Shown here: piece by piece, positions 8,329 to 17,192 of the stretch
How the letters are laid out: each line of letters opens with the position of its first letter
Numbering within the stretch: position 1 is the stretch's first letter
Origin: Hymenobacter sediminis
GTDB taxonomy: Bacteria; Bacteroidota; Bacteroidia; Cytophagales; Hymenobacteraceae
Assembly: GCF_003231285.1 (NCBI RefSeq)
Contig: NZ_QKNS01000010.1
Location: forward strand, 62,001 to 126,000
DNA length: 64,000 bases
Direction of reading: 5' to 3'
Program-made: the position numbers and the translations under genes
Notes under the pieces: model-generated
The model's database searches: none
Told to the model about the DNA's origin: nothing
The model's input: only the letters and a program-made list of their open reading frames with translations

Positions 8329-8738
8329 GATCTTTGTTTACCATTCTAGCAGATAATTCCATAGTTAGTGTCTCCTCCACACAGTTCCGCACCGCCGGGG
8401 AGGGGGGCTTGCATTATGCCCGACAAGTGGCCAAAACAAAGAATAAAAGGCAGAAGTAGCGTAGTCGTTTCATTCCTCCAAGGTAAGACAGGCCTCGAAT
8501 AGGAAGGGCTCACGGCCGATCAGTACGCCAAGTATGAGCAGCGCCAGGACCGGGGCCAAGGCCAGCGCACCGCTCGACCCGGCAAGAAAATGAGCAAGGC
8601 CAGCTAAGTAATCAAACTCTTTTACAGCAACAAAAAGCTCCGATCATCCAGCCGGGGCTGATTTACCACTCGCCCTACACCAAGAGGGTGAGTATGTTCG
8701 TTACAGCTACCTACCTTATCCTTCTTCCCTGACGAGAT
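8329..8738. other. Gap with a short gene remnant
   Basis: An open stretch at 8503-8607 reads EGLTADQYAKYEQRQDRG then QGQRTARPGKKMSKAS before a stop. It looks like the tail of a lost gene but has no start, since a stop codon lies directly upstream. Its family was not recognised. A degenerate hairpin (AAAAGCTCCG ... CCGGGGCTGATTT) lies at about 8632-8660. Nothing else coding is seen. Confidence 0.35.
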
Positions 8739-9182
8739 ATGAAACCAGTCCTATGCTCGCTGCTAGTAACCAGCTTGGCTGCTACCAGCACCTATGCCCA
8801 GCTCTCGGCACCCATTAAGGAGCCAGCAACCGTGCATTTCTATCAGAATCGTATCTATGGCTTTCTCTATCCTAAGCTGCGGGTGTATGCCGACGGGAAA
8901 CTGGTCTGCAAGCTGGGGCGCAACAGTCACGGTCAGGTAAGCCTCCCGGCGGGTACTACTACCTTCACGGCGCGAATTCCCGTCTTCACTCCGGGCAAGC
9001 CGGTTCCATTGGCGCTGCCCCTGGAGTCGGGCAAGGAGTATTATTTGGAGGGCGGATTTGCCACGGAGAGCGTCATTCCGGGGCTCTCGTACGGCTTGAC
9101 CGAGGTGGTGGCCAACGCCAGTAAGCGGGCACAAATCGCCCAAGCTAAACCAGCGTTAGTTGTGGTGAGCACTGCTCCCTAG
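8739..9182 (+). CDS. Secreted small protein, DUF2846-like
   Basis: This 147-residue protein has a signal peptide, MKPVLCSLLVTSLAATSTYA, cut before QLSAP. The mature part looks all-beta: ATVHFYQNRIYG, KLRVYADGKLVCKLGRNSHG, LPAGTTTFTARI, then LESGKEYYLEGG. This pattern (short beta strands, a 'DGK' turn, a 'LPAG' turn, a late 'GKEYYL') resembles the DUF2846/PEGA type of surface-exposed beta domain. It stands alone, with a terminator hairpin at 9245-9278. The function is unknown; an envelope role is likely from the signal peptide. Confidence 0.65.
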   Translation: MKPVLCSLLVTSLAATSTYAQLSAPIKEPATVHFYQNRIYGFLYPKLRVYADGKLVCKLGRNSHGQVSLPAGTTTFTARIPVFTPGKPVPLALPLESGKEYYLEGGFATESVIPGLSYGLTEVVANASKRAQIAQAKPALVVVSTAP

Positions 9183-9200
9183 AAGCCTTACTCCACTAAG

Positions 9201-9278
9201 AAAAGCCCCGACCATCCGGCCTTGTCCTTACCCAAATCCTACGCAGAAAGCGCTGGCCCCTAAGCCGGCGCTTTTTCT
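9201..9278 (+). terminator. Composite hairpin element, left copy
   Basis: The element has three parts: AAAAGCCCCG with a GC-rich tail; the core CTTGTCCTTACCCAAATC at 9221-9238; and a hairpin AAAGCGCTGG ... CCGGCGCTTT followed by T residues. The hairpin is a good intrinsic terminator for the gene at 8739. The same three-part element, with an identical 18-base core, lies in inverted orientation at 11220-11296. Confidence 0.6.
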
Positions 9279-9299
9279 GGGTTGTGCGTTTGGGTATCA

Positions 9300-10723
9300 C
9301 GAGCCTCTCCCATCAGTTTTGTGACGCCCAGCAGTGGGCACAGACGCAGTTTGGCACCGTGCAATTGGGCGATGTACGTCGCCGACGTCGGTCTGTACGC
9401 TGGTAGCCGGCTGGGTACGGCAGCCTGGGGCGAGTATTCCGCAGTTGGGCGCGGGCGTGGCCTACGCCAGCAAAGCCGCGTATTAGCTGTTAGGCCAGCC
9501 TGGGATAACACCTGATGTCCTTCAGGCCCCACATCGGCAAGACGTTACCGAGCAGTTGCAGCAGCCAGGTACCTATTTGCTGGTAGAAGACACGACCCAG
9601 CTACGCTGGTCTTACTCGACCCGCCCACGCCCCGGCCTGGGGCCGGTAGCCGCCACCAAAAACGCCGAGCAGGGCGTCCTGCTACACTCGCTGGTGGCTG
9701 CCCGCTGGCCGGGAAGTCCAGATAGCTTATCGGCTCCGCGTCCGGCCGTAGCGCTGCTCGGGCTCCTCGACCAGCAGTACTATGTGCGCCAGCCGGTGCC
9801 CGCAGCCGAGCGGGCGCATCCTCACGGCGGCAGCCGGCCCCGGCAGGGCCGGCCCCGTGAATCTGGTTTGTGGACCCAGAGCCTGCGCCACGTAGGCACC
9901 CCGCCCCCGGGCAGCCGCTGGGTGGTGGTCGCCGACCGCGGGGCCGACATCTACGAGCACCTATTAACCTGCCAGCAGCATGGCCTAGGCTTCGTGGTGC
10001 GCGCCTGCCAGGACCGAGGCTTGGTGAGTACCCACCAGAGCGTGTTCACGGTCGCCCGCAGCCAGCCCAGTGCGGGGCAGTTTCGGTTGCCCATCCGCTC
10101 TCGCCCGGACCGGCCAACTCGGCGAGTGACGCTACAGGTCAGTTTCAGCCCATTACTCGCGTTGCGCGCCCCGCAGCGCCCAGGGGCCAGTACTGGTAAA
10201 GGTCAGCCCGTAGCAGTCAGCGTCGTGCGGGTATGGGAAGCAGATAGCGATTTGGAGTGGCTGCTTCTCTGTGATGGAGTAGTGGATAGCTTCATCCAGG
10301 CGCGCGAACGGGCGTGGCAATACGCCACGCGCTGGCTCATAGAAGACTTTCACAAAGCACTGAAGACGGGACTCGGAGCCGAGCGGTTGCAGCTACACAC
10401 CGCCATCGCCTGTTCGCGGCGGTAGCTCTGCTCAGCGTTATTGCTCTTGCTTTGGTGGATGGGCGGGACAGAGTCGACTAAACCCGGATTTACCTGCTGA
10501 GGCGGCCGGCCTGGAGACCACGGCCTTGCGGGTGCTGTGCACCGTGAGCCGGCGACCCGTGCGCACTGTGCGCGAGGTCAACAATGCCCTGGCGGCATTA
10601 GGCGGTCATCTGGGCCGCGCCAGCGACGGGCGACCTGGCTGGCAAACCTTGTGGCGTGGTTTCGTTTATCTGCGCCAACTCGTTGCCGGCGTACAGTTAG
10701 CCTCCCATCTGCGAGACGGGTAA
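9300..10723 (+). pseudogene. Decayed IS4/Tn5-like transposase
   Basis: The pieces add up to one Tn5-like transposase. The N-terminal DNA-binding part is visible at about 9321 (QQWAQTQFGTVQLGDVRRRR). It is broken by a TAG near 9394, frame changes, and a TAG after KAAY near 9481. The central DDE core is open from 9556 to 10425: VEDTTQL holds the first Asp, VVVADRGADIYEHL the second, and WLIEDFHKALKTG the Glu helix. A frameshift near 10410 ends it early, and the C-terminal part continues in other frames up to 10723 (NALAALGGHLGR, GWQTLWRGFVYL). At least three lesions make it inactive. Terminal inverted repeats of the IS were not found. Confidence 0.8.
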
Positions 10724-10822
10724 TCTTTGTAAGACGGCCCAGCTACTAGCTTGTCCGCTTCGAAGCTGTTGTAGGTCTTAGCTGGTGACTGCGGGCACTT
10801 CGTGTTATTTAAGACGGGGACA

Positions 10823-11131
10823 TTACTCCTCTGATTTTGGGGTGACGGCGTAGACCAGGCTGGCTACCATCAAGGGAATACATAGAAAAAAGAAAAAAAA
10901 ATAATCCCCAAAGGGATGCCCTTCCCATGAATAGGTATCAGGCCACGTATGGAACCCAATGTAAACCAGTAATAAAGCGAGGCCCACTCCCAATGGTTTT
11001 AACTCAGAGGTGCGCCGGTTATGCAAAAGAAAGAAGAGGGCGAGTGCGTACAGGCAAATAACTATTGCTGTCTTGAACAAGCCTATTATACCCGAGAAGT
11101 AATCCTCGGAAAGCAATAGGATAAGATACAT
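10823..11131 (-). CDS. Small integral membrane protein of unknown function
   Basis: The minus-strand frame gives about 102 residues from MYLILLLSEDYFSG (start 11131) or 113 from 11164. There are three strong hydrophobic segments: GLFKTAIVICLYALALFFLL, the LGVGLALLLVYIGF region, and FFFFFLCIPLMVASLVYAV. A short charged tail, TPKSEE, follows. The region is less GC-rich than its neighbours. It lies between the transposase remnant and the inverted hairpin element, so it may have arrived with that block. No family was recognised. Confidence 0.5.
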   Translation of the reverse strand: MYLILLLSEDYFSGIIGLFKTAIVICLYALALFFLLHNRRTSELKPLGVGLALLLVYIGFHTWPDTYSWEGHPFGDYFFFFFLCIPLMVASLVYAVTPKSEE

Positions 11132-11219
11132 GTGATGCGTCGTAGAAATTGTTAAAATGAGCAATAGTCACTCAAAGTACTGTGATTTTAAATTTTTAGA
11201 AGGCCGCTAATAGTACTAA

Positions 11220-11296
11220 AAAAAGCGTTCCAGCCATAAGCCGGAACGCTTTAGAGATTTGGGTAAGGACAAGCCATCCGGCCGGGGCTTTTTCGT
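11220..11296 (-). terminator. Composite hairpin element, right (inverted) copy
   Basis: This is the reverse-complement counterpart of 9201-9278. The 18-base core lies at 11256-11273. The hairpin AAAGCGTTCC ... GGAACGCTTT at 11222-11252 has a run of T on the minus strand. Between the two copies lie the broken transposase and one small membrane gene. Confidence 0.6.
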
Positions 11297-11342
11297 ATCG
11301 TTGTGGCAAGGCACCGTCCCCTGCTGTACAACTCACCCACTC

Positions 11343-11825
11343 ATGCCGTCGCTATCCTCACAGCCATCTCCCCCTGCAGCTCCACCCAAACACATGAGTA
11401 GTCTGCTGAGCAGCCTGCTGCTGTTCATCCTCTGCTTTCTGGGTAGTTGCGGGGTGGTAGCAGCCATCCTTTTCCTAGAAATAAGCACCTTCACATAAAG
11501 CAATGAAGGCCTTGCTGCAAGCACGTATCACCTGCTCTTCTTTTCTCTTCTCCTGGGCTTCTGTGGGATAATACTTGCCTGCTGCTACAAGCGCTTTTGG
11601 CATGCCCTGGCCGTGCTGCTTGGCTTGCTCCCCGTCGAACTGGTCGCGCTATTTGTCTACGGCCTGACCAGTGGAGACGCTGATCCCCAACAAACGCCCC
11701 TGAAGCACACCCAGGCCGTGGCCAGGGTCCGCCAGCAAGCGATGGCCCGGCAAGAAGCCATCATGCGCTCTCATCCGTACACCGGGCGAGACACCATCGT
11801 GCCCTACTATAAATGTCTAGTCTGA
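11343..11825 (+). pseudogene. Small membrane ORF and its in-frame continuation
   Basis: A 51-residue frame (11343-11498) has one hydrophobic helix (SSLLLFILCFLGSCG and on) and ends at TAA 11496. The same frame stays open after that stop and encodes a second membrane part (YHLLFFSLLLGFCG, then HALAVLLGLLPVELVALFVYG) and a basic, Gln-rich tail ending at 11825. No good start codon precedes the second part until GTG 11613. This suggests one longer membrane protein interrupted by a nonsense mutation, or two unrelated small ORFs. No family was recognised, and confidence that it is a gene is low. Confidence 0.35.
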
Positions 11826-12237
11826 CAGGGCAGCCCCAGTATCACCCGAAACGAAGCGAATCGTACGTAGAATTGGCCCAGTTGCTAAGTCACCATGCTA
11901 CTTCCTCCTAAGACCCGATGGAACAGCCTCCGGATACCATTCCGGTCAGCTTCACGGTGGGGCCCTACGGAGGCATTTATCAGGAACTGAACCCGGATTC
12001 AACAGGACCCGCGCCGGGGTAGCTGCACAGCGCTGCTTTCCGCAGTGGAGCATGGCCTTTACCGAGCCTTCGCCCCTGGAATGTTACTGGCTCATCCATC
12101 AGATGCAGGCCCACCCCAGACTGCAGGAGGCCACGCAGGAACTCATTGCCAACCCCTTGGTGCTGACGTTACTAACTACTTCTCGCTAGGCGGAGCGTCC
12201 CGCGACGTAAGGGGAACGAACCCGGCGCTGAGAATCT
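11826..12237. other. Gap without a supported gene
   Basis: Frames are short and inconsistent. A peptide ending in MQAHPRLQEATQELIANPLVLTLLTTSR can be read near 12100-12189 and may be the tail of a lost gene. Nothing else is recognisable. Confidence 0.3.
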
Positions 12238-12588
12238 TTACCGGGGTAGGCGGGGGCGGCGCTTTCGCTCGGGACTGGGTTGTGCCGCTACGCTGGCCGG
12301 AGCCTGTGGTGGAGGCAGGGGAGCCGGGTCGGATAATGGGGTGTCCTCTTCCTCGTGCAGGCGGCTGTCCATGAGGCGGGCGAGCGCGTCCGACTCGGAG
12401 GAGCTGTCTTTGGCAGAAGGCAACCGCGCAGGGCGTTGCTGATTGGCGCGCCAGCGCAGGAGGCTGTCGGCCAGATCCTCCACGGCATTCGCGACCCCCT
12501 TGGGAAGCGCACCGGAAGGCGTAGCGGGTAGGAGGGGAGCCAGGGCAGCCGTGAGCTCGGTGACGAGGGCTTGTTTAAGAGGTTTCAC
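12238..12588 (-). CDS. Hypothetical protein, disordered C-terminus
   Basis: The frame encodes 116 residues. The first 60 look helical and structured (MKPLKQALVTELTAALAPLL, then NAVEDLADSLLRWRANQQR). The rest is rich in Ser, Glu, Pro and Arg and ends in a basic tail, ERKRRPRLPR. I recognise no domain. A helical start with a basic, disordered tail would fit a small nucleic-acid-associated or plasmid accessory protein, but this is only an impression. It is isolated, and the opposite strand also has open frames, so the call is uncertain. Confidence 0.4.
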   Translation of the reverse strand: MKPLKQALVTELTAALAPLLPATPSGALPKGVANAVEDLADSLLRWRANQQRPARLPSAKDSSSESDALARLMDSRLHEEEDTPLSDPAPLPPPQAPASVAAQPSPERKRRPRLPR

Positions 12589-13066
12589 CTGCCTACGTAC
12601 TCACGAAGACGGAAGAGGTTACAGCGTAACCAAAAGCCCATCTTACCGGGGTTGCTGTTTCTGCATTCTGAATGCAGTTTTCAGGCCGTATCAGGTACTT
12701 CCCGTCTCACCCATATAGCTCGACACTCCGGCCGTGCCCTGTCACTTTCCGGCAGCTGCCAGGGGCTGCCTCAGTGCTATCTGATGCCGAGAAGTTGGTA
12801 CAGGAACCTCTTACGCCAGTATAGAAGCGAAAAGCCCCGGCGGGAAATGGTCGGGGCTTTCCAGATCAGGGGGGACTCTCAGTTATGGGGTAAGGGGTGT
12901 GTAGGGCACAAAGATACATCACATCAAAGGCCTTGACAGCTCCCACTGTCAAGGCCCGCCTGATTGGTAGATGGGGAAATCTACCTAACCTACGATTCCA
13001 ATACTCCTACTGGATTACCTCATCCTTTACTCATGTCCTCCTTCAAGAGTTGACGAATTATGGTCT
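12589..13066. other. Gap with a terminator-like hairpin
   Basis: A hairpin AAAGCCCCG (12831-12839) and CGGGGCTTT (12852-12860) belongs to the same hairpin type as those at 9.2, 11.28 and 14.79 kb. A second inverted repeat, CCTTGACAG ... CTGTCAAGG, lies at about 12931-12954. No convincing gene is present. Confidence 0.5.
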
Positions 13067-13288
13067 GTGAATTTTACGGACCATACATGGTATGACCCGT
13101 GGGCGACGGAGCAGCAGAGTCAGCAGATAGACCGGCTCGATAGCGTCTTGACGGAGTTGACGCGGCGGAATGCTTGGGAGTACGAAGCCCTAGGCCGGCA
13201 AACGACGCAGGAAATTGCGCCCATATCAGAGGATACCCGGTTCCTAAACCAGGTGCGGGAGTTAATTCGGTTTGTGCGCGAGGCTTGA
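13067..13288 (+). CDS. Small hypothetical protein
   Basis: A GTG start at 13067 gives 73 residues (MNFTDHTWYDPWATEQQSQQ at the start, ending RELIRFVREA). It is hydrophilic and mostly helical, with no signal peptide or membrane segment. Its amino-acid make-up looks like a real small cytosolic protein. It lies convergent to the DUF3667 gene, 67 bases away. No family was recognised. Confidence 0.45.
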   Translation: MNFTDHTWYDPWATEQQSQQIDRLDSVLTELTRRNAWEYEALGRQTTQEIAPISEDTRFLNQVRELIRFVREA

Positions 13289-13354
13289 CCTACTCGCCTC
13301 GGCTTCAAAATCATCTATGACCGTCCTGCACCACGTGAAGGCCCAATGAGCACC

Positions 13355-14176
13355 CTATCCTCCCATTACGTAGAGCCGGAACGCAACGTAATTAATGCCC
13401 GCACCGCATGCCGCTCCCAGCAACACAATCACGGCGGCTCGCCACAGACTTCCCGCTGTGCTCAGCCCCAGTGCCCGGCGGCCGATTAGAGTCAGGTAGC
13501 TAAACATGACTATCACTTGCAGCAGGGCCGCCAGATTGCTGGTGCCTGAAAAGGGGCCCATGAACAGCACTAGTCCCAATAGCACCACTACCCAGAAGAT
13601 ATGAAAGGCGGCGCCAACGACCACGAATACCAGAAACGCCTCGGCATAATTCACCCGGCGCCGGCCGTACATGCCCCACGCAATCAGTGAATAGATAGGT
13701 AGTAGCAACAACAGCCACCACAGGTTTTGATATTTGCCTACGAAGTGAAAGTACGACTCCACCCGTACCAACTGCGCAGCCGTTACGCTACTTTGCAGCC
13801 GCTGCTGTAGACTATGGCCGGTCGCTTCGTAGTAATGCCCGACGGTGGTGAGCAGAGTCGCGGCCCCCACGGCAAGCAGCAGAAATTGGAAGGGGTTGAA
13901 GTAGCGTTTGCGTCGACCAGCTAAGTAGTCGGCCACGACTTGGCCAGGATATAAAAGAACTTGCCCGATGTAGGCGAAAATGCTTTTGTCTGTGTGGGTA
14001 AAGATGTGCAGCAGTTCGTGTAGCACATGCCCAACCGAAAGCCGGTGCGGCCGCTGCTGACCACAGTGCGAGCAATATAACCCCTGAGCCATCACATGAC
14101 CACAGTTTAAGCAATCGACGTCTTGGGTAACTGCGTGGGGCGCATCAGCAGCCGGAACTGCTACGACAGATTCCAT
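13355..14176 (-). CDS. DUF3667 zinc-ribbon membrane protein
   Basis: The 273-residue protein begins with a zinc ribbon: CLNCGHVMAQGLYCSHCGQQ has two CxxC pairs at about residues 23-42. It is followed by the family hallmark HELLHIFTHTDKSIFAYIGQ and LYPGQVVADYLAGRRKRYFNPFQF. Five or so transmembrane helices fill the C-terminal two thirds. DUF3667 proteins are common in Bacteroidota, sit in the inner membrane and have no established function. The ATG at 14174-14176 is well placed before the zinc ribbon. It is a single-gene unit. Confidence 0.85.
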   Translation of the reverse strand: MESVVAVPAADAPHAVTQDVDCLNCGHVMAQGLYCSHCGQQRPHRLSVGHVLHELLHIFTHTDKSIFAYIGQVLLYPGQVVADYLAGRRKRYFNPFQFLLLAVGAATLLTTVGHYYEATGHSLQQRLQSSVTAAQLVRVESYFHFVGKYQNLWWLLLLLPIYSLIAWGMYGRRRVNYAEAFLVFVVVGAAFHIFWVVVLLGLVLFMGPFSGTSNLAALLQVIVMFSYLTLIGRRALGLSTAGSLWRAAVIVLLGAACGAGINYVAFRLYVMGG

Positions 14177-14333
14177 GATACAAGGGAGCTAAGTGGCACG
14201 GCCGAGAAGCGGACTGCCGGCAGCCAGCAAATAACTAAAAAATGATCAAGGTCCTCGTTATGAAGTGGTAAACATCGTAGGTAGAATCTCCCAGATTACA
14301 GACACAGGTAGGGTGTGGTGGCCCAGGTAAAGC

Positions 14334-14693
14334 TTATCCGGCCAACGTGAGTGCTTTAGCTGCGTAGGTAGCGACATGAGGAGCGTGCGTGTACATATGC
14401 GCTACTGCAGCAGCTTGGCCCGCCGCGCGGGCGGCGGCCACTGCGGCGGGCTGTTGGGCAGCCCGGGCCGCCGCATGAGCGGCAAATGCTGCCTGTCGAC
14501 AGTCCATCATGCTTACCTGACCCTGCACCCACGCCCGCAACGTGGCCAAGGCGTGGCGAGGGCGAATATCGTCGGTGTAGGCCAGCTCAAACAAGGGTAA
14601 CACCCGTTCTGCGCAGGCAGCGGCCTCTAGTGCCAGTGCGTGGTGCACCGGTAAGGCAGGGTTGGCGAACGGTTGTTTGGAAGCGTGACTCAT
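14334..14693 (-). CDS. Putative immunity protein, Imm5-like
   Basis: From ATG 14693 the protein has 119 residues and is almost wholly helical and very Ala-rich: HALALEAAACAERVLPLFE, RPRHALATLRAWVQG, AAFAAHAAARAA, AARAAGQAAAVAHMYTHAPH. This is the pattern of the Imm5-like family of putative immunity proteins, which are thought to neutralise polymorphic toxins of neighbouring cells. No cognate toxin is adjacent, so it may be an orphan immunity gene. An upstream ATG at 14705 adds only four residues and is less likely. Two other immunity-type loci occur at 18.3 kb and 59-61 kb. Confidence 0.7.
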   Translation of the reverse strand: MSHASKQPFANPALPVHHALALEAAACAERVLPLFELAYTDDIRPRHALATLRAWVQGQVSMMDCRQAAFAAHAAARAAQQPAAVAAARAAGQAAAVAHMYTHAPHVATYAAKALTLAG

Positions 14694-14781
14694 TTGGAAA
14701 AGCAAGGTAGAAAGCCTTCTTTAGCAAGAAGCTCCCCCAAAAGGACAAGCTTGTGGCCGTAGTATGGAATAGCCACAAACG

Positions 14782-14811
14782 AAAAGCCCCAGCCGGATGG
14801 TCGGGGCTTTT
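14782..14811. terminator. Bidirectional terminator hairpin
   Basis: The arms AAAAGCCCC and GGGGCTTTT flank a 12-base loop containing CCGGATGG. Both strands end in a short T-run, so it can terminate from either side. It lies between the Imm5-like gene and the small gene at 14843. Confidence 0.65.
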
Positions 14812-14842
14812 GCTATTTACCAGAACGCGAGTTGCGCTTCTT

Positions 14843-15025
14843 CTACGGGGCATTCGCGACGCCTTCGCGTAGTTGAATAGTGCTAGCCGGCCGGGCCAGC
14901 AACTCCTCGTGTTCCGCGCGGCTCTCATAGTAACCTGTTTCGAAGAGGTAGGGATCAACGTAGTTGGGTTCTGTGACAGGCTTCCGGAGGAGAGCTCGGT
15001 CCTTATCCTTCGTTGTGAAGGGCAT
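14843..15025 (-). CDS. Small hypothetical protein
   Basis: This frame encodes 60 residues, MPFTTKDKDRALLRKPVTEP, then NYVDPYLFETGYYESRAEHE, ending ASTIQLREGVANAP. It is hydrophilic with a charged N-terminus and an aromatic middle. No motif was recognised. The terminator at 14782-14811 lies just downstream, which favours a real transcript on this strand. Confidence 0.45.
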   Translation of the reverse strand: MPFTTKDKDRALLRKPVTEPNYVDPYLFETGYYESRAEHEELLARPASTIQLREGVANAP

Positions 15026-15085
15026 GGAACCTAACGAAATAAGGCAACCGTATACTTGGGCGAAACTGTTCAGCTATACGCTTCT

Positions 15086-15622
15086 ATGTTGTATCCCGCC
15101 TACCTGACTCTGTCCCCTCGTGCCCTGTTTCGTACTTTTCTGTGGAACAGCGTGTGCATAGGGGGGTTATCAGCCTGTGATAGCCATCCTGCTACACAGC
15201 AGCGACCGGCCAATTCGGCTTCCTCACTTGATACGATCACCGCGATTCCTTCCCCATCATCTGGCCCACTCATCTTGACTGGGCGTACGGTTCGCCTAAA
15301 GGCCTTTCCGACGGGACGCACGAATGGGGAAGTGCCCTTGTTCACGCTCTACCTATATCCGACGTCTCAGGCGGATAGCCTGCTGGTCGGGGAAGACACC
15401 GAGCCCTCCTTGTTAGAGCTGGACCAAGCTCCTCGCTTACAGATTCCCCTTTCAGCGGTTCTACTCTTCCAAACGTATCATGCCGGAGCCGGTTCGCAGT
15501 ACTACGTCCGCGCAGACCAAGGCCCCGTCCGGGTGTATCGCCGCCGGCTGGAGGAGGCCACGCCTGACAATGAAGCAAGAACTCGACCAGCGTGGCAGAT
15601 GGTGGCCCAACTGGACGAGTAA
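15086..15622 (+). CDS. Putative lipoprotein of unknown function
   Basis: ATG 15086 gives 178 residues with a hydrophobic N-terminus ending in CIGGLSAC, a plausible lipobox. A Ser/Pro-rich linker follows. The mature domain is beta-rich (LILTGRTVRLKAFPTG, VPLFTLYLYPTSQADS, LQIPLSAVLLFQTYHAGAGS, VRVYRRRLEEATP). An in-frame start at 15056 is possible but would push the signal peptide too far in. I recognise no family. An envelope location is inferred from the signal. Confidence 0.5.
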   Translation: MLYPAYLTLSPRALFRTFLWNSVCIGGLSACDSHPATQQRPANSASSLDTITAIPSPSSGPLILTGRTVRLKAFPTGRTNGEVPLFTLYLYPTSQADSLLVGEDTEPSLLELDQAPRLQIPLSAVLLFQTYHAGAGSQYYVRADQGPVRVYRRRLEEATPDNEARTRPAWQMVAQLDE

Positions 15623-16052
15623 GCCCGCACGACCTCTACGATGGTCCTGCCTTATGCGAAGGCCTCAGGGATACCCGCGGCTTAGCGCCAGCCTTACTTG
15701 TGCTTAGTAATCTCGTCGAGCAGATTAACTACCATCAGGTAAGCGCTACCGCAAGCCCCTGCTGGCCACACTGAGCCAATAGCACAGACGGCCGCAGGGG
15801 CTGAGCGTAATCTTATTCCCTCCTTTAGCTGAACACTATGTTCAGCTAAAGGAGGGAATATTGTCAATCTGTTCCCGGATAAGACATCTGCGCTATACTG
15901 CGCGCGAAACCGCTGTTGAGCGCAACGATACCCAGACACGCTCGCAACGCGATTGATTGACAGGCGCGTCTTGGCTAAACCAAAAGTCGTTTTGGCTAAC
16001 GCTGTTTTGGTAGGGTGCAGGACCTTTGCCTCACTACCTACAACAGCAACCC
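15623..16052. other. Gap holding a perfect inverted repeat
   Basis: There is no supported gene. The stretch ends in an inverted repeat at 15814-15860 and the first copy of a 25-bp direct repeat. A possible -7 element, GACCTTTG, lies at about 16020-16027, close before the SDR start at 16053. Confidence 0.45.
15814..15860. repeat. Perfect 21-bp inverted repeat; left 25-bp direct repeat
   Basis: The arms TATTCCCTCCTTTAGCTGAAC (one base over 20 if written in full on both strands, so only its start is TATTCCC and its end GCTGAAC) pair perfectly around the loop ACTAT. The 25 bases 15830-15854, starting TGAACACTATGTTCAG, recur exactly at 18181-18205. The left copy is part of the full palindrome; the right one keeps only one half. 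Between the two lie exactly three genes: SDR, DoxX-like and AraC. Confidence 0.75.
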
Positions 16053-16829
16053 ATGGAACTGAAAAACAGCACTATCCTCCTTACCGGAGGGACCAGCGGC
16101 ATCGGCCTAGAATTGGTCAAACAACTTCTTGCGCAAGGAGCCACCGTTCTGGTGACGGGCCGTGACCTCGACGCATTACAGGAAACCAAACGGCGGTTTC
16201 CGGCTGTGCACCCCTTTCAAAGTGACGTGAGCAGCCCGGCCGCCATTGAGCAGCTTTACCAAGAGGTGACCCGGCAATTTCCCAGCCTTAATATCCTCAT
16301 CAACAACGCCGGGCAGATGCGGTTGCTCGACTTGCAGGACCGTAGCCTGGCGTTGGCAGACCTCACCCGCGAAATAGCGACGAATCTTTCGGGCACTATC
16401 CAGATGGTGCACCAATTTTTGCCACACCTGCTTCAACAGCCGGCCGCGGCTATTGTCAATGTCTCTTCCGCTATCGCCTTTATGGCCTATTCTTCGGCCC
16501 CTATTTATAGCGCGAGCAAGGCCGGCGTACGGGCCTACACCCAAGCCTTACGGTTGCAACTAGAAGACACCCGCGTGAGAGTGTTTGAGTTGATCCCGCC
16601 CGGGGTCAAAACCAATCTGCAAAAAGACTGGGCCGTGCAACCTAACCCAAGCATGCTGATGGAGGCGGACAAACTGGTGGCCGTGGCGCTCAACGGTCTG
16701 CTAAATGATAAATCCGAGCTTCGGCCACCTCTAGTTGGTGTACTAAAACTAGCTAGCCGCCTCATGCCGCATTTGCTGCTCCAATTTGGCCACCGAGAAT
16801 TCAAAAAAATTAAAGCCAGCGCGAATTGA
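16053..16829 (+). CDS. Short-chain dehydrogenase, DltE-like
   Basis: From ATG 16053 the protein has 258 residues. The N-terminal cofactor motif TGGTSGIGLE (residues 10-19), the NNAG motif in ILINNAG, and the active site Ser (NVSSAIAF) with Tyr-x-x-x-Lys (YSASK) are all present. It is therefore probably an active NAD(P)-dependent oxidoreductase of the cytosol; the substrate is unknown. Its last four bases overlap the TTG start of the DoxX-like gene, indicating translational coupling, and the AraC gene follows 13 bases later. The three form a compact operon between 25-bp direct repeats. An upstream in-frame ATG at 16026 adds nine non-conserved residues. Confidence 0.85.
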   Translation: MELKNSTILLTGGTSGIGLELVKQLLAQGATVLVTGRDLDALQETKRRFPAVHPFQSDVSSPAAIEQLYQEVTRQFPSLNILINNAGQMRLLDLQDRSLALADLTREIATNLSGTIQMVHQFLPHLLQQPAAAIVNVSSAIAFMAYSSAPIYSASKAGVRAYTQALRLQLEDTRVRVFELIPPGVKTNLQKDWAVQPNPSMLMEADKLVAVALNGLLNDKSELRPPLVGVLKLASRLMPHLLLQFGHREFKKIKASAN

Positions 16830-17179
16830 TCAAGGACCTGATTTCACTGGCACTACTGCTCGTTTCCGTGGGGCTAAGCTTCAAACACGGCTGGGATGCG
16901 TTTACTTCCCAAAACAACCCGCAAGCCCTGTACATGATGCGCGAGCTAGGTATTGGCGAGCTGCTGGTTCCTATCCTAGGTAGTTGGAGTGTTATTACGG
17001 GCATGCTGCTCCTACTGCCCAAAACCTTCTTGTGGGGAAACGTGCTGAATGCCTTGTCCATTATCGTTCTCATGGCGTTGGCAATTAGGGCCGGTAAACT
17101 GACCATTGTGTGGCTAGAAATACCCTTTTTAGTGCTGCCGTTGCTGCTGATTTGGCTTAAGTACCCTTTCCACCAGTAA
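16826..17179 (+). CDS. DoxX-like membrane protein
   Basis: This is a 117-residue membrane protein with four helices: LISLALLLVSVGLSF, LVPILGSWSVITGMLLLLP, ALSIIVLMALAI and VWLEIPFLVLPLLLIWL. The order of a helix, a loop containing GWDAF, then helices with MRELGIGE is like the DoxX/DoxD-like family. These are inner-membrane proteins often found with oxidoreductases. The start is TTG, overlapping the SDR stop by four bases (TTGA), which is why translation is likely coupled. It is a good candidate partner for the SDR in a redox function, but that is inference. Confidence 0.65.
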   Translation: MIKDLISLALLLVSVGLSFKHGWDAFTSQNNPQALYMMRELGIGELLVPILGSWSVITGMLLLLPKTFLWGNVLNALSIIVLMALAIRAGKLTIVWLEIPFLVLPLLLIWLKYPFHQ

Positions 17180-17192
17180 GCGTAGGTACACC

